Shown here: positions 53,448-64,000 of the stretch, piece after piece
Layout: the number at the start of each line of letters is the position of its first letter
How positions within the stretch are numbered: the first letter of the stretch is position 1
Source: Cylindrodendrum hubeiense
Lineage: Eukaryota; Ascomycota; Sordariomycetes; Hypocreales; Nectriaceae
Direction of reading: 5' to 3'
Assembly (NCBI GenBank): GCA_014621425.1
Contig: JAANBB010000005.1
Coordinates: forward strand, 124,001-188,000
DNA length: 64,000 bases
Notes under the pieces: generated by a model
Database searches by the model: none
What the model was told of the DNA's origin: nothing
The model's input: only the letters and a program-made list of their open reading frames with translations
Made by a program: the position numbers and the translations under genes

Positions 53448-54706
53448 CTATTTGTCTATGTTGTGGAGGAAGTCCTGGGCTTTCCCTGGCATGCTCTCCC
53501 ATCTTATGACATTAGTTTTGGTGGCGGCCGCAGGCACACCCTTGACCTTAATTTGACCTTTCCCCACTAAGCTCTTCGGTACTGCTAAAAACTCATTTGA
53601 GTAGATTGAGGAAAATGATGACATGAGAACAAAACCGTCTTGCTGCCAAAGACCCACAGTCCAGTATTTCCCATAGGCATCCAGTTTATACCAGATATCT
53701 GATCTAAATTTATAGACCTTTTGATATCGAAAGACGGATGTATGGGCCTTGACTGAGAATGTCTCTTCGGTGGTGGTAACTGTTGATGATTCCTGTTGAG
53801 TGAATGACTTTGTCGAGAATGCAGTGTCCACTGAAAATTCCACACCGAACCCCGCCATTCCCAACATTAATTTAACCTCAGCTGAATCTTCTCTACCTGA
53901 TGTGATCCTCAATCCCTTTTCAATCGTAACTTTCACTGTCCAGCCATTGTCACCTTGATTTTGTCGACTATCAATGAGCACCCAGTCATAACCGAGAAAA
54001 TGGATATCAGAGATTCGATAGACTGCCTGATCACCAGGATCATTGTATAAAGTTTCCCGCTTCGACTTGATGGGTCGAGGTCATTGCCTGTGGAGGTATA
54101 AACTTGCTTAGGTGTTGCGACGGGAGTGGTAGCTCTGCTGGCTAGTTTTGGCTGATCATTTCCCACACTGCAAGAAGAGTTTTGAATCCAATCTACATCT
54201 AATCAGTTCCAAATTCAACGTCAAGCATGGATTATAGGGCTAGTAGAACCTGGGGCATCCTCGTAGCAGTGAACCTCGCCCCCGATAATCGGGAGTTGGG
54301 ATTGTGCATCAAATCCGACCTGGTTATTGCCTAGTTACGTCAGCACCAAACATCATCCCCATTGACGTCAGTTGGGTTATGGGCTCCATACACCAGGTCT
54401 CGAGTTTCGTGATGTTAAACGCATCAGATGTATCATGTGTAATGTCTTGACAGACATTGCAGCTCTCGCCAAGCATATCGCAGTTGGTGGAACACCAGTT
54501 ATCTCTTGGGCTATTATTAGCGCAAACTTCTAATGGAGCAGTAAATACCCCACTTCGACGACCTACACTACTCCCGAGCAGACTCCTTCTGTGCTAAGGA
54601 AGCGAAGATCAAATCGGGCATTTTCGCAAACACAGTACTTTGCTGCGGTAACTCCTCTCATGGCAAGGGTGCCCAGGAAGAGGACAAATACTATAGCATT
54701 GAGCAT
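53448..54706 (-). pseudogene. Secreted Cys-rich and beta-rich protein gene, probably broken
   Basis: ATG 54706 opens a signal peptide (MLNAIVFVLFLGTLA...) followed by a Cys-bearing start (KYCVCENARFD). The frame meets TAG at 54563-54565, while the neighbouring frame stays open with more Cys (WCSTNCDMLGESCNVC), so a 1-bp shift near 54571-54576 is likely. Possible introns follow at about 54321-54370 and 54190-54251. Another frame change lies near 54055-54085. The C-terminal 177 residues (to stop 53448) are Ser/Thr- and beta-strand-rich (GFGVEFSVDTAFSTKSFTQQ, then TTTEETFSVKAHT). This vaguely recalls beta-pore-forming proteins of the ETX/MTX2 group, but I am not sure. TATA-like TATAAATA lies about 100 bp upstream of the ATG. 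An assembly error or missed splicing would make it intact. Confidence 0.5.
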
Positions 54707-56518
54707 CTTGAACGACGTCTAAAAGACTTGGAAATGTTACTGGTTGGTTTTTAGTAGCGTCTTGTTGCTTTAATCGTCTCTAGGAGCCCCATATGCTATA
54801 TATTTATATCAACCGCACAAGTAGTTTCTCTGATATAAAACCTCACACTCCCAATGTGATGTTTTCACCGCTTTTCTATTCAGCCGTCTTACGCCTGAGA
54901 CCAATATCAATATGCTTTGGACTTAGCGCTTACTACTTCCCCCCTCCGTTGAACATGTCTCGGTGAAGTGGCCGCATATTTCATGCCCCACCTGCGAGTG
55001 AGGTGGCAGCATGCTTTTCGCTATCTTCCTGACATATCATGTTGCTCATGTTCCATCCCGTCTCAGCCAAGCTTCGAGGCGCCCACTTGAAGGAAAGATT
55101 CACCATAGACGTATATGAATCTGCATTCTACTGTTGTAGCTTGGCTCCTGATATTTCCGAGCCGCTAGTTCCACTTTGCCCATTATTCTTACATCTCCCC
55201 GGAGAGATGCCGAGAGGTGTAAGTATGTCCGAAGGTGATCCGTTGCCAAAACCAATCGCTCTTAGTATTCACTGTTCATTAACGTACAAGCGGCATTGAA
55301 TGTGGCACGCCATTGCAGGAAAATGCCGCAATGCTGCATCTTTCAATGAAGGCGTATTCATTTGTCCATGGAAGTAGCTCTGGTCAACAGCTGAAGCTGT
55401 CGAACGGGAGTTAATATGCATTTACGGTAGCATTAACACGGCCGAGTTCTTCCGTCTCGGCAACCTCGAACAGCAATATTTGAATAGCCGGTTTCTGAAG
55501 CGCCAATTTGGGCATCGATGTTGTCACACTGACGTTTCATTTACGCAACACATGTGACTGCAATGGTTATGTGGGTAATCACGGTCTACGGCGGTGTGAG
55601 AAAGTAATTCACCAAGTCATTTCGTAAAATGTACAGATTAAAAACATAACAAATATTTCCTTTAATTACCCTACCAAAGGTAAGATAGCCCCTTTCACCT
55701 AGAGCAGTCATTTGATGTGCCTAGCAACAAGAGAGCTTAGAGGGACCCATTCCAGACTCCCTTCCTATTAAGCGGAGGCGAAGGCCCTTAGCGAGGGGGG
55801 TCATACGCGAGACATTTTAACCTCAAACGTCAATAGCGTTCAGTAACACATAGAGCAAAGTTCTAAAAGTCAATGACATATGTGCGGCTCCACAAAAGCA
55901 GCTTCGTACTAAGCACAGTCTAGTGTAGGAGAATCGTGACAAATGCTTAGCTCCCTCGTTGACTTGTGCGATGGCCACTTCTCTTTGATGTCTAACTGAG
56001 GACCCTCCATTAGGACATGCAGCTGTTTACTGTTGAAAGGGCCTCATGTCACTGGTCGAAGCAAATACTTTGAGCTGTGTCAACGACACGTAAGTGGACA
56101 GTGTTGACGCTTTAGCCGGCCGTCTACCTGTCTTGCAGCTCGGTTTGCCTCTCTCTCCTGATTATACCTTCACATCTTTAAGGTCCATCTTAGTCTGGAA
56201 TATAATAAATCCCATTCGCTGACGAAACAGCCATAACCTAAGAGGGTGTCAGGAAAATTTACATATAGCTAGGCAAAACTCAACCGTTAGCGGATCTAAA
56301 GCCCCGTAAGGTCCTGCGTAGTGGCCCATCAGGTACACATGATCACTGGGACTGTTATGGAACACCCCAACGGAGTGGTGCCACAGTGTATATTGTCTGT
56401 CAAATACAAGAGCAAGCACGCTGGGCTTCACAAAGAATTCAAGTGTGTGGCTTTAATACAGATGAATTTCCAAACAAACAACAATGTGATGATTGGACAC
56501 TTCCCCACCACATAAAAG
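54707..56518. other. Gene-poor stretch
   Basis: 1.8 kb between two minus-strand genes with no recognised gene on either strand. Confidence 0.45.
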
Positions 56519-58176
56519 CTAAACTCTTTCCATGATGATTTCCTGCCCTTTCTCTGTGTCGGTTCCAGTGCCATTTGTGGAGCTGGTACCGTTGTTTGAA
56601 TCGACCGCGTCCTGATTCGCAGTTTTGGCCATATCTCGAGCAACAGCTACCGGATTCCTTCCTTCAGTGAAAATACGGTCAATGTCTTCAAGCTTCAAGT
56701 TGCTAGTCTCCGGATAATAGAGATAGAAAACAGGAACGAAAAGAAGGTTAGTTATGAAAAATATCATGTAGGCAGCCCATTTCAACCGGTTGATGATGAT
56801 AGGCGTGATCATGACAACGGTGAAATTCCACAGCCAGTTTGAACTGATGCCAATGGCAGTGCCACGAGTGCGGGCCTGTAGAGGGAGAATTTCCGGAACA
56901 TATACCCATGGTACGCAGTTGACGCTCATGCCGAATATGAACATGTAAAGAAAGAAAAATGCCACCGACGCGGAGGCGCATTCATGGCCGTTTGCATGGC
57001 CGACTCGGGACAATAGGGCCGAGATCATCAGCATGCAAATGCTCAATCCAGCACAGCCCCATAGCATTGTCTTGCGCCGCCCCATCCGATCGAGGGCAAA
57101 GGAGGGCAGAATAGACCCAAACATGAACATCATGTTGATGCAACCACCAAGAATCTGCGCCGTACGAGGCGACAGTCCGACATTCTGCACGAGAACAGAC
57201 GGTGCGTAGTACACGACGAGATTGATACCTCCTGCTTGGTTCATAAACTGCACGCCCCAAGCAAGGAGCACTCGATAGCCGGTCTTGATGTCGTCGTTCT
57301 TAAAAACGCTGAGAAATGAGCCTTCATTGCTGGATGAACGCTCCAGTTCGATAGCTTGCTTAATAGCCGCGACTTCAGAAACGACAAAGATGTCTGAAGG
57401 CTCCTTTTCGTAAACATCGCATAGAACTTGGACAGCCTCTTGCTCTCGTCCTTTGGTGAGGAGCCAGCGAGGGGACTCGGGCAAGCCAAACACAAGCAGC
57501 ACAACCACGAGGGCAAACGTGATCTGAAACGCGATTGGCAGTCTCCAGGCGACTTCACCGCCTACAAAGGACATGCCGAAGTCGAACCAGTACGCAAATA
57601 CAATTCCGACTCCAACGAATAGGACTTCGCTCGAAACAAGGCGTCCACGAGATTTCTCATCGCAAAGCTCCGATTGGTACCTGAGATCGTCAGCTTGATG
57701 TAGAGGTTGATCAACATCGTAGAACTTACATAGGAACCGTCGATGTTTTTATGCCTGTCCCGAAGCCCGTCACTACTCTGCCGATGACCAGGTGAGGAAC
57801 GTTGTAAGCGGTTGTCTGCAAAATCGCCCCGACAATGACAAATCCCATCGCGAGCCAGATAGCTCTGCGGCGTCCAAGAATATCGCCAATGACGAAATTG
57901 ACTATCGAGAGGGTGAGGTTAGAACCTTCTACTACTTTGCAACATTCTTCGAGATAACTTACTGACACAGCCCGCCAGACAACCTAGATTATAACAGGAT
58001 ACGATAATCCCAGTCTTCGTGTCACCAGGGTGGTTGAACTGCTCAAGCCACGATTCGTTTTGGAGTATACCACCGAAAACTCCTTGATCATAGCCAAACA
58101 ACAAAAAGGCGATAAGACAGCAGGCTGTGACACCAAACTGGAGACTTTTGCCTCGTCCAAGGTTCAAGATAGCCAT
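56519..58176 (-). CDS. MFS sugar transporter (sugar porter family)
   Basis: Plasma-membrane monosaccharide or disaccharide proton symporter, about 515 aa, three exons: 57963-58176, 57730-57901 and 56519-57680. Introns 57902-57962 (phase 1) and 57681-57729 (phase 2) both have GTAAGT donors. TM1 is FLLFGYDQGVFGG, typical of sugar porters. Then come GDILGRRRAI (the G-R-R loop between TM2 and 3), GRVVTGFGTGI, PESPRWLL after TM6, LGGCINMMFM, DRMGRRKTM (second G-R-R), VYVPEILPLQARTRG (P-E-x-x-P-x-x-x-R-x-x-G) and PETSNLKLEDID at the end. About 12 hydrophobic segments. The N-terminal tail is very short. The sugar is not predictable. The epoxide hydrolase and GH35 beta-galactosidase lie upstream on the same strand. 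Confidence 0.92.
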
Positions 58177-59061
58177 GGCCAGAACGTCGAGAGGGGCAGT
58201 CGGAATGAAGCTGGTAGGATTATCACAAGAGTAGCTGCGATGTGTATTTCATCTCAAAAACAGCAAGAACTTCATCTGTTAAGTATCTTGCTCAAACCCC
58301 TTGCTTTTGCTTCTTTCCCCAGCTTCAAGGGATGTGAGGTGGGGAGATTGCGGAGAATCCGGGGTAGTGGGTAGTTTTGCCGCATCTGGAGGCCGAGACA
58401 AAATGACCCGTTTGCGTTTGGTGACTTTGGGTGGAACCCGTTTCGGTCTAAAACTAATACCGCTTGCGCTTGCAATTGCCCGCTACCAGTTCCATGATCC
58501 CTTCTTCGTATGAATACATCAGCTTGAAACATGCTGCCATTTGTTCCCTAATTGGGATGGCCGATTGAGAGCGCTTAGTGATGCTATTATTGTCAGTGTT
58601 CTGGTTGTGTGACGTAAGAAGCGGCATGCCCTGCCTCCTTTGGACAAACACCAGCTCCAATAGATGATCTGCCAGAGTGAAGATGTACGTTTTCGATTCC
58701 AAACAGTCATACGAAATTGCTGTAAGACAATAGCTACTCATGGTTCTCCTCTTGGGAGGTACTTCCCCGGTGCGCAAATTAAGCACGAATCAATTAATTA
58801 CGGTTGATCGAATTCGGTCAGGTTGGGATTCTCCAATCATCCAGTACACCTACAACCAATATCTTCACGTGGTGTAAGTCATCAGGGCTGACTCTTAAAT
58901 TTGCTATCATGCTGGATCTATGCTCCGTAGAATCACAACCTGTCCCTTGCTGTGTGATGTTTGTGACTCTAGGCCGCGTCGCTAACAGGGTCTACTAAAA
59001 CGAGGGAATTGTTTTGGGATAAGTACAGACGTCTTAAAATGTGGTATTAATTCAGCTACGA
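58177..59061. other. Intergenic
   Basis: 885 bp between minus-strand genes. Nothing recognised apart from short random frames. Confidence 0.45.
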
Positions 59062-60439
59062 CTAAGATTTCACTGCTACTTTTTGAATCGATTTGAGCAC
59101 AACGGTAGAAGAGAAGAAGTTCCGCATGTCCTCGACAAAGGCCACATCTCGCTCCAGTGAAGAGAAGTGCCCACCACGCTCATACTCTCTCCAGAATTGG
59201 ATATTAGCTGCTTGACTAGCCCAGTCTCTCGGACACTGGAAGGGGTTAGCCGAGTTGCCTCATATGGACTGATTTAGGAAGGTAGCTCACATGAAGCTGC
59301 TCCTTTGCATACATACTAACGCCTGTGGGGATCCCCACATACGTCTCGAAAGTACTTTCTGCGTCCCGCAGTCCTTTGCCGAATGCCTCTCGGTAGAACC
59401 TCAACCCAGGCGTGGCTCCCTGGATCCAATGCATCATGACCAGCGTGATGATATCATCATTGCTGAATGCTTCATCCACATCCACCCAGTCATGAAACTT
59501 TTCAACGAACCATGCAAGTAGCCCGACAGGCGAGTCACCAAGCGCAAAGCCTAGAGTTTGGGGTCGAGTCTTTTGTTGCTCTAGATAGCCGCTCTGGTCC
59601 GCTTCGAAGTTCTGCCTTACTTGAAGGGCTTCGTGTTCGAAGTTTGAGTAGCAGAAGCCAGAGAGGCACCAGCGGAGATATGCCAGCGGAGCTGACCACA
59701 GTGTAGGAGGTGGAACTGGGAACATGTTGAGATGCTGCGCGCGAACAACATCCGGAAACTGGATCGCAATGGACCGCGTGATGAAGGATCCAAAGTCGCC
59801 TCCCTGCGTTACGAACCACGAGTAGCCCAAAATGTCCGTCATGAGAATTTTATAAGCACGAGCGACGATGGTCGGGCCAACGCCAGACTTTTCAGGAGCG
59901 GGAGAAAAGCCAAACCCAGGGATCGATGGCGCAACAAGGTGGAAGGAAGTCTTTTTCGTATCCTTTGGGTCGCTTAACTCTTTCACCACCTTGGAAGCCT
60001 CGACAAAGGATCCAGGCCAGCCATGAGAAAAGAGCATCGGGATCGCATTCGGGTTGGGGGACTTGGCGTGCGTAAAATGCAGGACTAGAGGACCGTAGCC
60101 AGGGACGTTCAACTTGACTAGATAATGGTTGAATATCGCATTAAGATGTCTCTGGTGCATTATTAGCCATCAATCTGTGTGATACTCATCCAGAGCACAA
60201 ACTTGTTGCTTATCCCAGTCATATTCGTCCCGCCAGTAGTCCGCCAGCTCCTTGACACGACTGACTTTTGCTCCCTGGGACCAGTCGTCCTCCGGGAAGT
60301 CATCCTGCTCTCGAGGCAATCGCGCCAGCTCCAGTTTCCGCTTGGTGACTTCAATGAACTCTGGCTCCACGTCCATACGAAATGGAGTGACTTGGTTGAA
60401 TTGGAGCTTTTTGGAGATGGATTGTAAATTGGCTGTCAT
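59062..60439 (-). CDS. Epoxide hydrolase (alpha/beta-hydrolase, juvenile hormone/microsomal-like)
   Basis: Adds water to epoxides through a covalent ester. About 423 aa, three exons: 60203-60439, 59291-60151 and 59062-59235; introns 60152-60202 (GTTTGT donor) and 59236-59290, both phase 0. ATG 60439 (MTANLQSIS) is preferred over an in-frame ATG 31 codons upstream. The N-terminal epoxide-hydrolase segment has LARLP, then ELADYWRDEYDWDKQQ, matching the family's Y-W-x3-Y-D-W. The oxyanion motif is HGWPGS (about 122-127). The nucleophile is Asp198 in GGDFGS and the catalytic His is about 389 in ERGGHFSSLE. A Glu or Asp of the relay lies between. No membrane anchor is obvious. Possible use: detoxification or secondary metabolism; no partner genes are recognisable. 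Confidence 0.92.
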
Positions 60440-60932
60440 TTTGTCTTGAGGTTCGCGTAGCAATATGGAATGAGATTGATGGCCAGCGGATAGCGAAAAT
60501 TTCAATCCAGTGTTCGTGGAATTTAAAATCATCTACGTGCTCTATTCTAATCGCGAGTTAAACGGGGCTTAAAGCTACCTATGTGATTGCTGAGCAGTCT
60601 ACAGTCACTCACAGCCATCGTGTCTTAGCTTGCAGTTCCACCTCTCGGTTACGTTTACACATGCCTTGCCCTAGAGAGGACGCTAATTAAATGGGGCGGG
60701 TCTTGTTCGCTTCTGCGTTTCCGCTTACACTTGCTGAATTCCAGCTACCGTTCCCCGCTTTGTGGCAAGTCACTCGGCCAGTGACTTCTCGCACCAGAAC
60801 AAAGCATCGAGAAATGAGAGGCACCATCGAGTTCACTGCACTTACGTCACTGTTCAAGTGATGAATGATCTTCACCGTCTCATTGGTCGTCTATCACAGC
60901 GTGTATGTACACTTGCGAACGTTGCCGCCATT
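60440..60932. other. Intergenic
   Basis: 493 bp between the 5' end of the epoxide hydrolase and the 3' end of the GH35 gene, same strand. No feature recognised. Confidence 0.45.
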
Positions 60933-63900
60933 CTAGTACGCTCCCTGCCGCCGACTGTACTTAGGCCCCTGCACAACCTTCACTGCCTGCCGACCAGTCC
61001 GTACCGGTGCCCCCGCTGTAAGAGCGAAGCCAGGTAACTTGGTGCCCTTGTCTTCCAGCGCCCACAGCGCCACTCCGACCCAGTTATCTCCACGGTAGTT
61101 GAGCACTCCCTCGGGGACGGGGAAAGCGGTCTGGGGCCCAATGTTGCTGACGTAGCGACCAAACTGGAAGCCGTTGACGAAGAGCAGAGCGCGATACGCG
61201 CCTGTCTCGCTGGTGCTATTCGTGAACGTAAAGGAGAGCGGGATGTCGTACTTCTCGGCAGGGTAATCAAGGCGCAGTTTCGACGTGTAAAATGCCACAC
61301 CTGGTTTGTCTATACCCTTGAATGGCGAGCCACTAGAAAATGAACGGAGCGGCGGCGATGGTAGATGGTATCCCTGACGCTCAAAGAAAAACCCACCCTC
61401 GTTTAGAGGCCCTCGGAATTTGTCGGCGTAGTCTTCACCACCGAGGTTTCCAGTGAATTTCCATTTGGTGATGGGCGTTTTGCTGCCCGAGGGTGAGACA
61501 ATGACCCAGTCTAGAATGCCACGTGGGCTCTTCTGCTCGTCATATCCTGGGGTCCAGTTGCCGTTAAGCCCAGTGTTGTCCACAATAATGGTGAGGACGT
61601 AGCGCTTGCCCTTGACGAGTTTTGGTAGGGTGTATGTCGAATTGTAATTGCCGGTAGCATCATAACCCTTGAACGAGCCAAGAAACTTGCCGTCCAGCCA
61701 GACGGAGCTGGCGTAGGCCCGACCGCCTTGAGTCCACAGTTTGAGCTCAGACTCAGTGCCGTCAGCAGTGAAATGCCCTCGATAAATCAGAGCACCAGCG
61801 TGGAAGCCATAGTCAGATCCATAAAGTGAGACAGAGTTTTGAAGAGGCACACGGGTATTGTTCGTCGTGGTATGATCGGCCACGGTCCATTTCGAGTCGT
61901 CGTATTTATCTTTGATCTCAGGAAGCGAGTCGACATAGTGCCAGTCAAGCGACGAGAGGTCCGGGACCTTGATGGTTGGAAGAGCCACTTCTGGCTTGGA
62001 TATCCAATTTCCAAGTGTTGACTTCGTGTATTTGAGCACATTACCATTGACAGTAAGTCGAGAGACCTTCTTCGGCACACCAATAACCTCCAAGACCGTT
62101 GAGGTGTTGAAGTCTGCTTGGACCGAGAGCGTTGAGCCCTTGACTGAAACAGATCGAACAAGGTATCCACCGTTGACAATTACTGATTCCGGGTTCATGA
62201 TTGAGCTCCCAAAAGCTGGGTGGTCGCCATCCCCTGGTAGGTCGGGAACCCAGTAATTGTAGGCGCTGTTGCGGTCTAGCTAGCGTTAGTGGCTTGACAA
62301 TATGTGCATCGGCAATACTTGAGCTCACCAAGTAGGTAAATAACAAGAGAATCAGTTTGAATCACCCGTCTCGTTGATGAAGTCTCCCACTGGAATATGC
62401 CAACATTCTTCTTGACACTAAACTTCACCCCATCGCCCTCAACGAGCTTAAACTTGGACGCCTTCTTCACGGCGACTTCATGAAGCTCTTCAGGGCCGCC
62501 ATAGAGCACAAGCACAGTCTTGTCGGCAAACTTCTTCCATGTGTAGACTTCAGCAGTTGAATAAAGAAGCGTATAATCGCCAACCGGATAGTCGGCAAGG
62601 TGGATCTTGGAATCTCTACCATTCAAAGACAATGATCCTCCCAGCTGGGGGACAGTAAGATCCCCGGCCGAGGTTGTGATTTTCAGTTTGTAAGACGTCG
62701 ACTCAGTGCTGGTATGGTCTGCATGTCGGGCAACGAAGAATGCGTCGTTGTCTTCGCTGGTGAGAGGAGTAATCGCGATGTCTCCGTTGGTGCTGTACTG
62801 TGATGTTGACAGGTTTCCAGGCGTAGATACTGTGTACCCTGGAGACACCCTCAGAAACTGGCCTTGCAGCTTCATCTCAGCATACTTTTCACGAGTAATG
62901 GATCTGTCCTCTTTGATCGCCTAGGATTGTTAGCTCCAGTTATTCTGCCGGCCGTGGCAACTTACAGAGCCGTAGTCGTAGGACGTGTAGCCGTCGCAGT
63001 GGCCAAGATTTCCCCAATTAGTCCCTCCAAAGGTCTAGATTATCAGCGATGTAAATTGTCATTCTGGGAGGGGTAAATACCATATATATGTTGAAGATGG
63101 TCACACCGGCCGCCAGGTTATTCTTGTAGAAGACTCGAGCGAACTCATGATTGGTGAGGGCGGCGCATTTGTCAAATCCCCAACCCCCCGGAGGATCAAA
63201 TGCACCTCCTTGAAACTATTCTTCCTGTTAGTTTTTATGCGATCTATAGTGATTTGGGCATGCTACCTCAATGATTGAGTACGGGGTGTTGGGGCTTATC
63301 GCCATGTGCTCACTGTGCCATGTTGTCGGGAGACCGCTCGACGACCACTTGGTGGGGTTGGCCTATATAGTCAGAAATGCCATATTGAGGTGTTATTTAC
63401 GTCAACTTACGCAGTCGAAACCAACTGGATACCCATCATGTCCCTTTTCAAGTTAGTTTTGGATACCTTGGTTGCGCTACTGGAAAACTCACATAAATGT
63501 CCACGGCACCGATCCCGGTTCCGGGTGCGCCAGTTTTACCTTGCCATGCGTCGTTGTTAATCAGCGGAACAACGATTCCGGCATTTCTTGCTTGGTCATT
63601 AACGTATTTCAGATAATTCTGATCTGGGAACGTGACTCCCACGGCAGCACTGTACTCGTTCTCGGGCTGGAACAAGATGACGGGACCACCGTTGGTGATC
63701 TGGGCCTTGGCGATAATAGAGCAGATGTGCGCCATATAGCTATAAATGTCAGATCAATCGCCCACGTCGTGATAAACATGACATACTTGTCAGTGGCGCT
63801 CAAATAATCCTCGTCGCTGGTGCGCAACGTTCCTTTGACTCTCTGCAGCCAACCGGGGAAGCCACCTCCGGATACTTCGGCGTTAATGTACGGACCAGGT

Positions 63901-64000
63901 CGAGGCAGCAGATAGATTCCAGCTTCTTGGGCCGCCTCGATAAAAGGTTCTATGTCGAAGATGCCGTCTGATCGAAAGTCGCCCGGCTTGCCTTCCAAGA
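60933..64000 (-). CDS. GH35 beta-galactosidase (5' end beyond window)
   Basis: Secreted-type fungal beta-galactosidase that splits terminal beta-galactose from polysaccharides. Eight exons are visible: 63787-64000 (continuing), 63493-63739, 63411-63443, 63267-63362, 63081-63215, 62966-63034, 62329-62920 and 60933-62275. All seven introns are 45-53 bp with correct phases. It begins in [16 protein letters not shown], then [18 protein letters not shown], acid/base Glu in [27 protein letters not shown] with the nucleophile Glu, and [10 protein letters not shown]. The long C-terminal part has the beta-galactosidase domains 2-5 pattern ending [20 protein letters not shown]. About 908 residues are present; the family is about 1000, so roughly 100 including the signal peptide lie past the edge. 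A tiny 33-nt exon ([11 protein letters not shown]) is a notable detail. Confidence 0.93.

Noticed and set aside
53448..53981. Firm call of an aerolysin/ETX-type pore former
   Set aside because: Only a Ser/Thr-rich alternating pattern is seen; without a structure or profile match the assignment is too weak.

Overview
The window is nuclear DNA of a filamentous ascomycete (Pezizomycotina). Genes carry short GT-AG introns of about 44-125 bp with CTAAC/CTGAC-like branch points. Gene families are typical of Sordariomycetes such as Fusarium or Colletotrichum: HET-domain proteins, Zn(II)2Cys6 regulators, an asco-laccase ending in DSGL, a siderophore-type MFS carrier, GH28 and GH35 enzymes and small Cys-rich secreted proteins. 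The genus is an inference. I found no rRNA, tRNA or CRISPR array.

Layout. 1-4 kb: a zinc-cluster regulator cut by the left edge, divergent from a secreted copper amine oxidase. 4-12 kb: a HET protein, a siderophore-iron-transporter-like MFS gene, a shared promoter with phased GATA motifs, and a decayed ABC-C transporter. 12.5-25 kb: a PI-PLC-like protein, a second HET protein, a Dal5-type permease and an SGSH-like sulfatase. 26-38 kb: a rhamnogalacturonan-hydrolase-type GH28 (7 exons), a short unrecognised gene, a Doc/Fic protein, an EgtD/EasF-type methyltransferase, an APH-like kinase and a 4-exon laccase. 40-45 kb: three small genes, namely a secreted protein with a PLA2-like DC..HD.C motif, a 60-residue Cys-rich secreted protein and a 68-residue CxxC protein, among long stretches without recognisable genes. 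46-50.4 kb: a Baeyer-Villiger-type monooxygenase divergent from a Zn2Cys6 regulator with 9 exons, one of them 29 nt. 50.5-54.7 kb: a HET-ankyrin protein with near-identical repeats and a probably broken secreted-protein gene. 56.5-64 kb: a sugar porter, an epoxide hydrolase and a GH35 beta-galactosidase running off the right edge.

How the genes may work together. GH28, GH35, the sugar porter, the laccase and the amine oxidase fit life on plant material. The siderophore carrier and its phased ATCTGATA promoter suggest iron-responsive control. Three HET proteins, one with high-identity ankyrin repeats, suggest allorecognition or immune-type functions. The 2-3 kb gene-poor stretches, two broken genes and patchwork content give the window an accessory-region character.

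Multi-exon models were built by hand from splice sites and reading phase. No alignment or database search was run, so family names rest on motif recognition.
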